Assembly: GCA_051004735.1 (NCBI GenBank)
Contig: JBPCKA010000021.1
Coordinates: 1 to 64,000 of the forward strand
DNA: 64,000 nucleotides
Direction of reading: 5' to 3'
DNA from: Euzebya sp051004735
GTDB taxonomy: Bacteria; Actinomycetota; Nitriliruptoria; Euzebyales; Euzebyaceae
Shown piece after piece: positions 47,936-55,757 of this stretch; within the stretch, counting starts at the first letter, position 1, and every line of letters begins with the position of its first letter. The position numbers and the translations under genes are program-made. The notes under the pieces were generated by a model that searched no databases, was not told the DNA's origin, and saw only the letters and a program-made list of their open reading frames with translations.

Positions 47936-49114
47936 ATGAGAAGCGTGTTCGTCGCCGGCATCGGCATGACTCGCTTCGCCAAGCAACCCGAACGCACGCT
48001 GAAGGATTTGACGGCTGAGGCGGTGACGGCGGCACTCAAGGATGTCGGCGCCACCGCCGAGGTGCTGGAGGCCGGGTATTTCGGCAACGCCGTCGCTGGC
48101 ACGATCACGGGCCAGGAGATGGTGACGGGGCAGGTCTGCCTGCTCCCGCTGGGAATCGCCGGGATTCCCATCATCAACGTCGAGAACGCCTGTGCGTCGG
48201 CTTCGACGGCCTTCCATCTGGGGTATCAGGCGGTGGCATCGGGACAGCATGATGTGGTGCTGGCGGTGGCTGCCGAAAAGATGACGCACCCGGACAAGCT
48301 GCGCTCGTTCTCGGCCATAGGCGGTTCGGTCGACATGGATACGGTGCCACAGGATCTGCCGGTTGGCCGGTCGTTCCTGATGGATCTGTATGGCCAGCGG
48401 GCATTGCGCTACATCGAGGAATCCGACGCTGACGTCACCGACTTCGCACGTGTTGTGGTCAAGAACCAACTGCATGGCAGCCGGAACCCGATGTCCCAGT
48501 ACGGGGCCGAGGTGACGGTTGAACAGGTACTGAGCGGTCGGCTGATCGTTGATCCGTTCACGCTGATGATGTGTTCGCCAATCTCTGATGGTGCCGCCGC
48601 AGCGATCCTGGTCTCAGCCGACCACCTGCCGGACGGTGTGCCCCACGTGGAGGTTCTGGCATCCGCGGTCGCATCCCAGCCCGCAGGGCCAGACCCTGAA
48701 TCCGTAACCAGGTTGGCTGCGACCGCCGCGTATGAGATGGCCGGCCTCGGCCCCCACGACATCGACTGCGTCGAGGTGCATGACGCGGCCGCATCCGCCG
48801 AGTTGATGATCTATGAGCAGTTGGGATTGGCCCCTGCCGGGGGTGCAGCCGGGTTGATCCGGGACCGGGCGACCTATCTGGGCGGGCGGATTCCGGTGAA
48901 CACCAGCGGGGGACTGCTGGCCCGCGGCCATCCGATCGGTGCCACTGGCCTGGCACAGATCGTCGAAGCGATCCTGCAATTGCGCGGCGATGCCGACGCG
49001 CGGCAGGTAGCTGGTGCCCAGATCGCCATGACACAGAACTCGGGCGGCTGGCACATCAACGACAACCTGGTCAGCGTGGTGCACATCTACGGTCGCGTTC
49101 AGTCGGCGACCTGA
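47936..49114 (+). CDS. Thiolase family protein (SCP-x / lipid-transfer type)
   Basis: The 392-residue protein has the thiolase fold: VFVAGIGMTRFAKQPERTL, INVENACASASTAFHLGYQAVASG with the nucleophile Cys, SPISDGAAAAILVSADHL, DCVEVHDAAASAELMIYEQLGL and NTSGGLLARGHPIGATGLAQIVE with the catalytic His. The C-terminal CxG Cys of classical thiolases is replaced by QNSGGW, as in the SCP-x/non-decarboxylating or lipid-transfer subgroup involved in steroid or branched side-chain degradation. Substrate unknown. It is 13 bases after the methyltransferase gene on the same strand. Confidence 0.83.
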   Translation: MRSVFVAGIGMTRFAKQPERTLKDLTAEAVTAALKDVGATAEVLEAGYFGNAVAGTITGQEMVTGQVCLLPLGIAGIPIINVENACASASTAFHLGYQAVASGQHDVVLAVAAEKMTHPDKLRSFSAIGGSVDMDTVPQDLPVGRSFLMDLYGQRALRYIEESDADVTDFARVVVKNQLHGSRNPMSQYGAEVTVEQVLSGRLIVDPFTLMMCSPISDGAAAAILVSADHLPDGVPHVEVLASAVASQPAGPDPESVTRLAATAAYEMAGLGPHDIDCVEVHDAAASAELMIYEQLGLAPAGGAAGLIRDRATYLGGRIPVNTSGGLLARGHPIGATGLAQIVEAILQLRGDADARQVAGAQIAMTQNSGGWHINDNLVSVVHIYGRVQSAT

Positions 49115-49137
49115 ATCCCACCCGGCCGCGGGGCTCC

Positions 49138-49995
49138 TCAGTACTGGTAGAAGCCCCGCCCGGACTTACGCCCAAGCAACCCTGCGTCCACCATGCGCAA
49201 CAGGATGGAAGGGGGCGAGTACAACTGCTCCTTGAACTCCGCATACAGGGAGTCCGCGACGGCCTTGACCGTGTCCAGACCGATCAGGTCGGCAAGCTTC
49301 AACGGGCCGATGGGATGGGCACATCCCAGCACCATGCCCTGGTCGATCGCGGTCGCTTCGGCGAATCCCGACTCCACCATCCGAATCGCTGACAGCAGAT
49401 AGGGAATCAGTAGTGCGTTGACCACGAAGCCGGCGCGGTCCTGTGCCCTGATCACGGTCTTGTCCAACGCGCCGGTGATGAAGGACTCGGCGCGTTCGAC
49501 GGTGTCGCTGCTGGTGACCAGGCTGGGGACAACCTCGACCAGCTTCAGTACCGGGGCAGGGTTGAAGAAGTGCAGTCCGATCACCTGCTCGGGACGCCCG
49601 GTGGCCGTGGCCAACTTCATGATCGGTATGGATGAGGTATTGGACGCCAAAATCGCCTCGGGGATGGTCATGATCTTGTCCAGGGACCGCACGACGTCCA
49701 GCTTCAGATGCTCGATCTCTGTGATGGCCTCGATCACCAACTCGCGATCGGCAAAGGCGTCCAGGTCGTTTGTGAAGGTGGTTCGGTCCATCACCTCCTG
49801 TCGATCGTCCTCACTCAGCTTGCCCGAGCGGATACCGCGATCCAACGACTTCTGGATTCGCTGACGGCCGGATTCGAGCGCGGCTGAATCGACCTCCCCG
49901 ACCACGACTTCAAGGCCTGCTCGCGCAAACACCTCGGCAATTCCTGAGCCCATCAGCCCGCAGCCGATGACACCTACCCGTGTGATGGTTTCCAT
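49138..49995 (-). CDS. 3-hydroxybutyryl-CoA dehydrogenase
   Basis: The 285-residue enzyme oxidises (S)-3-hydroxyacyl-CoA with NAD(P). VGVIGCGLMGSGIAEVFARAGLEVVVGE is the dinucleotide site. ELVIEAITEIEHLK and ASNTSSIPIMKLA follow, then IGLHFFNPAPVLKLVEVV with the catalytic His. DRAGFVVNALLIPYLLSAIRM and the C-terminal GPLKLADLIGLDTV domain complete it. This is the FadB2/Hbd type. The start is ATG 49995, six bases after a TAGTCT -10. It converges on the thiolase gene with 23 bases between, so the two may act in the same acyl-CoA route. Confidence 0.92.
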   Translation of the reverse strand: METITRVGVIGCGLMGSGIAEVFARAGLEVVVGEVDSAALESGRQRIQKSLDRGIRSGKLSEDDRQEVMDRTTFTNDLDAFADRELVIEAITEIEHLKLDVVRSLDKIMTIPEAILASNTSSIPIMKLATATGRPEQVIGLHFFNPAPVLKLVEVVPSLVTSSDTVERAESFITGALDKTVIRAQDRAGFVVNALLIPYLLSAIRMVESGFAEATAIDQGMVLGCAHPIGPLKLADLIGLDTVKAVADSLYAEFKEQLYSPPSILLRMVDAGLLGRKSGRGFYQY

Positions 49996-50001
49996 GCGTG
50001 G

Positions 50002-50007
50002 AGACTA
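50002..50007 (-). promoter_or_regulatory. -10 element for leaderless hydroxybutyryl-CoA dehydrogenase mRNA
   Basis: TAGTCT on the minus strand, six bases before ATG 49995. Confidence 0.5.
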
Positions 50008-50021
50008 CCGAGTCCGGCGGA

Positions 50022-51230
50022 TCATAAGCCCGCCGCCGCGCGCAGCGAGTCGGCCATGTCGGTGTTCTCCCAGGTGAAGTCCGAATCGTCACGGCCGAAG
50101 TGCCCGTATGCGGCGGTCTTGGAGTAGATCGGTCGGTGCAATTTGAGGTGTTCCCGGAAGGCGGCTGGACGCAGGTCGAAGTGCTGGTTGATCAATTCGA
50201 TGATCGTGCGCTTCGGCACGTGCTCGGTCCCGAATGTCTCGACCAGCAACGACAGTGGTCGGGCCACGCCGATGGCGTAGGCGACTTGGACCTCGACCCG
50301 ATCGGCCAGGCCGGCGGCCACGACGTTCTTCGCCACGTAGCGGGTTGCGTAGGCAGCCGAGCGATCGACCTTTGAGGGGTCCTTGCCCGAGAACGCACCA
50401 CCCCCATGCCGGGCGAACCCGCCGTAGGTGTCGACGATGATCTTGCGTCCCGTCAAGCCGGCGTCGCCGACAGGGCCGCCGATGACGAACCGGCCGGTGG
50501 GATTGCAGAAGAAGTTCTTGCGCAGTTCCACGGGGTCATACATCTCGGGGGGCAGCACGGCGGTGATGACGTTGTCCCACACCGCGTCAGCCACCTGGTC
50601 CTCGACACCCTCATCATGCTGTGTCGAAACCAGGACCTTCTCGATGGCCACAGGCACGTTGTCGCGATAGCGCACGGTGACCTGGGTCTTGCCATCGGGC
50701 CTCAGGAATCCGACGGTGCCGTCATGGCGTACCGCCGCCAGTCGGGCAGCCATCCGATGCGCCAGTGCGATCGGCATTGGCATCATCTCGGGTGTCTCGT
50801 TGCTGGCGTAGCCGAACATCATGCCCTGGTCGCCGGCGCCCTCACTGTCGAAGTGATCACCGCTGGCCTCCAGGCGGCGCTCAAGAGCCGAGTCAACCCC
50901 TTGCGCGATGTCGGCCGACTGCTTGTCCAACGTGCTCATCACGGCGCAGGTGGCACCATCGAAGCCGCAGGCCGGGGTATAGCCGATCCGGTGGATTGTG
51001 TTGCGCACGATCTGGCCGACATCCAACACCGCAGGGGTGGTGATCTCGCCGGCGACCACCACCAACCCCGTGGTGATCAGCGTCTCGCAGGCGACCCGGG
51101 AATAGGGGTCAACCTCGAGTGCGGCATCAAGCACCGCATCGGAGATCTGGTCAGCCATTTTGTCGGGGTGGCCCTCGGTGACCGATTCGGAGGTGAAGTA
51201 GAACTCGTTGTCTGCGAGTGCATCAGTCAT
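50022..51230 (-). CDS. metK: S-adenosylmethionine synthetase
   Basis: The 402-residue enzyme makes SAM from methionine and ATP. FTSESVTEGHPDKMADQISDAVLDAAL starts domain 1 and VAGEITTPAVLDVGQIVR follows. EGAGDQGMMFGYASNETPEMMP is the ATP-binding signature, and GGPVGDAGLTGRKIIVDTYGGFARHGGGAFSGKDPSKVDRS the phosphate region. The C-terminus has KTAAYGHFGRDDSDFTWE. AAGGA precedes ATG 51230. It lies upstream of the hydroxybutyryl-CoA dehydrogenase gene on the same strand, but that gene has its own -10. It completes the methyl-cycle set in this region. Confidence 0.97.
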   Translation of the reverse strand: MTDALADNEFYFTSESVTEGHPDKMADQISDAVLDAALEVDPYSRVACETLITTGLVVVAGEITTPAVLDVGQIVRNTIHRIGYTPACGFDGATCAVMSTLDKQSADIAQGVDSALERRLEASGDHFDSEGAGDQGMMFGYASNETPEMMPMPIALAHRMAARLAAVRHDGTVGFLRPDGKTQVTVRYRDNVPVAIEKVLVSTQHDEGVEDQVADAVWDNVITAVLPPEMYDPVELRKNFFCNPTGRFVIGGPVGDAGLTGRKIIVDTYGGFARHGGGAFSGKDPSKVDRSAAYATRYVAKNVVAAGLADRVEVQVAYAIGVARPLSLLVETFGTEHVPKRTIIELINQHFDLRPAAFREHLKLHRPIYSKTAAYGHFGRDDSDFTWENTDMADSLRAAAGL

Positions 51231-51455
51231 GGTTGAGCATCCTTGATGTTGAACAGGCGGTGGTGACAGGGCACTGCGCTTCGCACGCTCTGGCGCCTGG
51301 GACCAGTGTCGGTGTGTCCGGCAGGTTGGCGGTAGTCGCCTTGTTGCACAAATCCACCGTTCTCATCATTGTGGATCGGACACAACCTCCCCCGCGCGTG
51401 TGGATCTGCACCGAATCTTCACGCGAACTGCGGCAAGCTTGCACGTCTGGCGCAC

Positions 51456-51461
51456 TACGGT
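51456..51461 (+). promoter_or_regulatory. -10 element for leaderless response regulator mRNA
   Basis: TACGGT, seven bases before ATG 51469; no ribosome binding site. Confidence 0.5.
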
Positions 51462-51468
51462 TTGTGTG

Positions 51469-52158
51469 ATGCAACACATCCTGGTGGTCGAGGACGACGC
51501 GATGATCGCGCATGCCGTGGCAGCCAGACTCCGCGCCGAGGGATATGAGGTGACGGTCAGCGGAGACGGGTTGCAGGCGCTCTCCCTGGCGCAGGCGACC
51601 GCCTTCGACCTGGTGATCCTCGACTTGTTGCTGCCCGGCCTGGACGGGCTTGAGGTCTGTCGACGGATCCAGGTCCACGGCGCCGTCCCTGTGATCATGC
51701 TCACAGCCAAGGCTGATGAGGTCGATGTGGTGGTGGGGTTGGGAGTCGGTGCGGATGATTACCTGACCAAGCCGTTCTCTCCGCGCGAATTGCTGGCCCG
51801 CGTGCAGGCCCTGCTACGCCGGGTCGAACGCGATCAGCAGCCGCAAACGGCTGTCCAGGTCGTCGGTGACGTGCGGATCGATCCTGTCCGACGCCGTGTC
51901 ACCCGGGCGGGCGAGTTGGTCCATCTGACACCGAAGGAGTTCGATCTGGTTCAACTGCTCACCGTCACACCGGGTGTCGTGCATGAGCGGACGGCCATAG
52001 TCGCGGCCGTGTGGGGGTACCGGGATGATGCATCGGACAGGACAGTCGACAGTCACGTCCGCTCCATCCGGCGCAAGTTGGGCGAGGAACTGATCCGAAC
52101 CGTTCGTGGGGTCGGGTACGCCTCGGCCGATCACGGGGGTTTTGATGCGACCGCTTGA
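51469..52158 (+). CDS. OmpR/PhoB family response regulator
   Basis: The 229-residue regulator has a receiver domain with ILVVEDDAMIAHAVAARL, the phosphoacceptor in LVILDLLLPGLDG, VIMLTAKADE and the Lys in DDYLTKPFSPRELLARVQ. The winged-helix output domain carries VHLTPKEFDLVQLLTVTPGVVHERTAIVAAVWGY and RTVDSHVRSIRRKLG, ending in IRTVRGVGYA. A TACGGT -10 seven bases upstream suggests a leaderless start at ATG 51469. It overlaps the kinase gene by 14 bases, so they form one two-component system. The target is unknown. Confidence 0.93.
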   Translation: MQHILVVEDDAMIAHAVAARLRAEGYEVTVSGDGLQALSLAQATAFDLVILDLLLPGLDGLEVCRRIQVHGAVPVIMLTAKADEVDVVVGLGVGADDYLTKPFSPRELLARVQALLRRVERDQQPQTAVQVVGDVRIDPVRRRVTRAGELVHLTPKEFDLVQLLTVTPGVVHERTAIVAAVWGYRDDASDRTVDSHVRSIRRKLGEELIRTVRGVGYASADHGGFDATA

Positions 52159-53206
52159 CCGTGTTCCCTCGATCAAGCTGAAGCTGGGCATCCTTATCGT
52201 TGTCGCCGTGGTGACCAGCTCGCTGGTCTCGTTGCTGGGGTTTCGGGCCGGTGTACCGATCTGGGTGAGGCCCATCATCTCAACGGGTATCGCCCTGGGG
52301 TTCGTGCAGTTGCTGGCCCGCGGGATGACAGCGCCACTGCGGCAGATGGCAACCGCGGCCACGGCGATGAGAAACGGCGACTACAACCGGCGGGTCCCGA
52401 CCCATTCCCGCGATGAGGTGGGACAACTGGCGGTCGCGTTCAACGAGATGGGTCGGCAACTGGCCGAGGTCGACCGCCAACGTCGAGATCTGGTCGCAAA
52501 TGCCTCACACGAGTTGCGGACACCGCTGGCAGGCCTTCAGGCGACGCTTGAGAACATGGTTGACGGCATCACGCTGGCCGGGGAGCCACAACTCTCCTCA
52601 CTGCTGGTCCAGGTGCAGCGAATGGCCGATCTGGTTGCGCAGTTGCTGGACCTGTCACAGCTGGAATCAGGCGCTGCCGCCATCCGAAGGCAGCCGGTGG
52701 ATCTGAGTGCCGTATCCCGGGCCGCAGCAGGGGACCTACAAGCCCTGGCCCAGAAGGCCGAACTTCAACTGCAGGTGGGCGATCCCGGGGAGATCGTCGT
52801 CATCGGGGATGAGGTGCGGCTCCGCCAGGTGGTTGCCAACCTCATCAGCAATGCCATCGCACACACGCCAGCGGGCGGGCGGATACGGGTGCTGCTGTCC
52901 CATGATGACCACGTGCGCCTGGTCGTCCACGACGATGGACCGGGAATCCCCGAGGAGGAATCGGACCGGATCTTCGAGCGGTTCTATCGGGCTGATCGCG
53001 CGCGTGGCGCAGGCGGGGGTGCGGGTCTAGGTCTGTCCATCTGCCGCTGGATCGTGGAGTTGCACGGCGGCGAGATCCGGCACGATTCCTCGGCGGGGGG
53101 GTGCCGCATGGTGGTCCGGCTACCACTTGCGCCAAACCCCACCCGCGCCCCGCCGCCGTACAGCCTGGCTCCGGCCCCCTCCAACCCCGCCGGACAGGCA
53201 ACCTGA
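52145..53206 (+). CDS. Sensor histidine kinase
   Basis: The 353-residue kinase has two membrane spans near residues 12-30 (KLGILIVVAVVTSSLVSLLGF) and 38-57, with almost no extracellular loop. A HAMP domain follows (MTAPLRQMATAATAMRNGDYNRRV). The H box is LVANASHELRTPLAGLQ, the N box NLISNAIAHTPAGG, then DDGPGIPEEESDRIFERFYR and GAGLGLSICRWIVELHGG. The tiny loop suggests it senses a membrane or intramembrane signal. A proline-rich tail ends it. ATG 52145 or TTG 52142 lies inside the regulator gene. Confidence 0.91.
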   Translation: MRPLDRVPSIKLKLGILIVVAVVTSSLVSLLGFRAGVPIWVRPIISTGIALGFVQLLARGMTAPLRQMATAATAMRNGDYNRRVPTHSRDEVGQLAVAFNEMGRQLAEVDRQRRDLVANASHELRTPLAGLQATLENMVDGITLAGEPQLSSLLVQVQRMADLVAQLLDLSQLESGAAAIRRQPVDLSAVSRAAAGDLQALAQKAELQLQVGDPGEIVVIGDEVRLRQVVANLISNAIAHTPAGGRIRVLLSHDDHVRLVVHDDGPGIPEEESDRIFERFYRADRARGAGGGAGLGLSICRWIVELHGGEIRHDSSAGGCRMVVRLPLAPNPTRAPPPYSLAPAPSNPAGQAT

Positions 53207-53297
53207 CCCCTGAGTTGCCCGGCAGATAGGTCAGTCCTGTCGTGCCCTGATCCAGACCCAACTACCCGCCAATCCTCACACGCAACAGGAGCCTGTC

Positions 53298-54797
53298 ATG
53301 TCCTCAGCAACGATTCCCTCACTGGACCCGCAGCACGGTCTGACCGGACCGCCGCCGCCCCACCAGACGGTGCGTCAGCCGACCCGGACCGCCACCATCA
53401 CCGTGGTGGCCCTCACCGCCATGGTCGGCGCCATCGCCGCTGGGGGACCCCTGGCTGGTCTGGGCGCGACGGTGATCCTGCTGTCGGTGCTGCTGGCGGT
53501 AGGGGTTGCCGGTCACAGCCCGTGGTGGACCGCGTCACTCCTGGCGGCCACGGCCGTGCCTGCCCTGCTCCTCAGCCTGCGCAGTGCACCGGAGTTGACG
53601 GTGCTGGCCTATGGTGCCGTCACCGGCCAACTGATCATTGCCGGTACGACGGTGAGCGGCGCGCGACCGTGGACGTTGGGGCCGGTTGGGCTGTTGCTGC
53701 GCATGACCGAGGCGATGTCGCATACCGTCTTCGGTCCGGACCTGTTGCGAAGCCGGGGCCGATCTCGCGGGGGTCGCACCAGATGGCGAGGCAACCGCGG
53801 CCTTGCGGTGCTTCGTGGTCTGTTGCTGGCCGTGCCCCTGATCGGAGTGGTTGGCTGGCTGCTCAGCGCCGACCTGGTGTTCGCCGATGTGATCCGCATC
53901 GACCTGCCCCCAGACCTGTGGGGTCGGGTTGCCGCCGCAGCCGGGGTGGCATGGCTGACCACCGCGGTGCTGCGGGGCATGGGCACGACGCCGCTGCCAC
54001 TACCGGTGCCTGCCAGGCGCTGGCTGGGGATCACCGAGGCAATCACGGTCCTGGCGCTACTGGTCGGTGTGTTCGCGCTGTTCGCAGCCACACAGGCCTA
54101 TGCGGCTGCCGGCGGTGCCTCCCACATTCTTGCCCAGGCCGGGCTGACCTACGCCGAGTACGCCCGCGAGGGATTCTTTCAGATGATCGCCGTCGCAGTC
54201 ATCACGCTGGGGGCGCTGACCGGCATCAACGTCGCGGTCCGTATGCGACCTGACGGGACCACCGCACCCGCCGTCCGCTGGCTGAGCCTGTTGGCCACGC
54301 TGCTGGTGATGGTCATCGTGGGTGTGGCCCTGCGGCGTCTGGATCTGTACAGCCAGGCGTTCGGGCTGACCCGGCTACGCCTGTGGGCCGCACTCGGGAC
54401 GGTCTGGGTCGGCGGGATCTTCGTGCTGCTGGCACTCAGGATGACCGGACTTGGCCGGCGGGTCAGCTGGTTGCTGCCGGCGGTGTGCGGATGGGCCTTA
54501 ATCGCGGTGGTGGGCGTGATGCTGCTCTCACCCGACGCAGTGATCGCGCGTGCCAACATCGCCTTGGACTCTGCCGGCGTTCGTCCGTTGGACGTGCAGT
54601 ACGCCGTCGGTCTGTCCTCCGACGCCGTCCCGGACCTGCTGATGGCCGCAGCTGATGGACGTTTGAGTGGCGGCGCCGCCTGGGCGGTGTTGGACCGGCT
54701 CTGCACCACGCCGGACCAGCCACAGGGATGGGCTGCCTACAATCGTGGACGAGCCCGGGCCGAGGTGACCCGGCGCGAGGTGTGTCAGCAATCCTGA
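53298..54797 (+). CDS. DUF4173 family multi-pass membrane protein
   Basis: The 499-residue protein has a short proline-rich cytosolic start and about eleven hydrophobic helices, for example ATITVVALTAMVGAIAAGGPL, LGATVILLSVLLAVGVAGH and GLLLAVPLIGVVGWLLSADLVFADVI. The last of these, with the SADxVFA motif, and the following ITEAITVLALLVGVFALFAATQ block identify the DUF4173/DUF4153 group. The C-terminal soluble part (LDSAGVRPLDVQYAVGLSSDAVPDLLMAA) is also typical. Function is unknown. CAGGAG precedes ATG 53298. It follows the two-component genes by 91 bases on the same strand and may be controlled by them. Confidence 0.8.
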   Translation: MSSATIPSLDPQHGLTGPPPPHQTVRQPTRTATITVVALTAMVGAIAAGGPLAGLGATVILLSVLLAVGVAGHSPWWTASLLAATAVPALLLSLRSAPELTVLAYGAVTGQLIIAGTTVSGARPWTLGPVGLLLRMTEAMSHTVFGPDLLRSRGRSRGGRTRWRGNRGLAVLRGLLLAVPLIGVVGWLLSADLVFADVIRIDLPPDLWGRVAAAAGVAWLTTAVLRGMGTTPLPLPVPARRWLGITEAITVLALLVGVFALFAATQAYAAAGGASHILAQAGLTYAEYAREGFFQMIAVAVITLGALTGINVAVRMRPDGTTAPAVRWLSLLATLLVMVIVGVALRRLDLYSQAFGLTRLRLWAALGTVWVGGIFVLLALRMTGLGRRVSWLLPAVCGWALIAVVGVMLLSPDAVIARANIALDSAGVRPLDVQYAVGLSSDAVPDLLMAAADGRLSGGAAWAVLDRLCTTPDQPQGWAAYNRGRARAEVTRREVCQQS

Positions 54798-54828
54798 TGA
54801 AGGCCTGCCCCACTGGTAGACCACAGTC

Positions 54829-55674
54829 ATGCCGATCGACATCGACAGACTGCTGTCTGCACCTCCGCTGGAGTGGGATTCCTCCTGGTCCGCACAGGAC
54901 GTGATCCTGTACCACCTGGGCGTCGGGGCCGGGGTCCCACCCGATGATCCGGCTGAACTGCGCTACACCTTTGAACGGGATCTTGTCGTCTTGCCGACCT
55001 TCGGGACGGTGCCGGGGTTCATGCCGATTCAGAACTTCTCTGGGCTGCCCGGCCTGGACATCGACCTGCGGATGCTGGTGCATGCCGAGCACGAGTTGAT
55101 CCTTCACGGACCGCTGGCCACCGCAGCCGCTGCCGTCTCCTCATGCCGGGCGACCGCCGTGCATGACAAGCGTTCGGGAGCGACCGTGACATTTGAGATG
55201 TCCACGGTCAGTGACGGTAAGCCGCTGGTGACCAACATCATGACGGCGTTCATCAAGGGCGAGGGAGGATTCGGAGGCGACCCCGGTCCGACACCTCCCC
55301 GCCTCCGGCCGCCCCGGCGTGATCCTGACGCGTCTGTGGTCGTGCCGACCCTGCCGCAGCAGGCGTTGCTGTATCGCCTGTCAGGCGATGCCAACCCCCT
55401 GCACGTCGATCCCGAGTTCGCGGCGGCCGCCGGGTTCGAGCGGCCGATTCTGCACGGGATGTGCACCTTCGGTATGGCCGCCAAGGCCGCGATAGGAGCC
55501 CTGGGTTTGGACGAGGAAGGCGACGTCGCCGGGGTCCAGGCTCGCTTCAGCGGAATCGTCCTGCCCGGCGACACCCTGGTCCACCACGCCTGGCGCACGG
55601 AGGACGGGATCATCCTTGAGACCAGGGTGGGGGACAGAGCAGTGCTGAAACAGGCCAGGATCACCCTGCGCTGA
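54829..55674 (+). CDS. MaoC-like hydratase (double hot-dog enoyl-CoA hydratase 2 type)
   Basis: The 281-residue protein has two hot-dog halves. The N-terminal half (ILYHLGVGAGVPPDDPAELRYTFERDLVVLPTFG) is the degenerate, substrate-accommodating half. The C-terminal half has the hydratase 2 motif YRLSGDANPLHVDPEFAAAAGFERPILHGM with catalytic Asp and His. This arrangement is that of (R)-specific 2-enoyl-CoA hydratases such as the 17-beta-HSD4 type. It would act in beta-oxidation of complex acyl-CoAs. ATG 54829 lies six bases after TAGACC, an imperfect -10. It converges on the LivJ gene across a terminator hairpin. Confidence 0.88.
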   Translation: MPIDIDRLLSAPPLEWDSSWSAQDVILYHLGVGAGVPPDDPAELRYTFERDLVVLPTFGTVPGFMPIQNFSGLPGLDIDLRMLVHAEHELILHGPLATAAAAVSSCRATAVHDKRSGATVTFEMSTVSDGKPLVTNIMTAFIKGEGGFGGDPGPTPPRLRPPRRDPDASVVVPTLPQQALLYRLSGDANPLHVDPEFAAAAGFERPILHGMCTFGMAAKAAIGALGLDEEGDVAGVQARFSGIVLPGDTLVHHAWRTEDGIILETRVGDRAVLKQARITLR

Positions 55675-55720
55675 CCTGCCCCCTCAACCTGGTCTGACCG
55701 AACCCTCAGATCTGACCTTT

Positions 55721-55744
55721 GGGGTGGGTTTTCAGGCCCACCCC
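55721..55744. terminator. Bidirectional terminator hairpin with flanking repeats
   Basis: GGGGTGGG pairs with CCCACCCC around TTTTCAGG, between the converging MaoC and LivJ genes. The stem is flanked by near-identical direct repeats containing CCTCAGATCTGA (about 55704-55715 and 55743-55754), each with a CAGATCTG palindrome. Confidence 0.6.
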
Positions 55745-55757
55745 TCAGATCTGAGCT

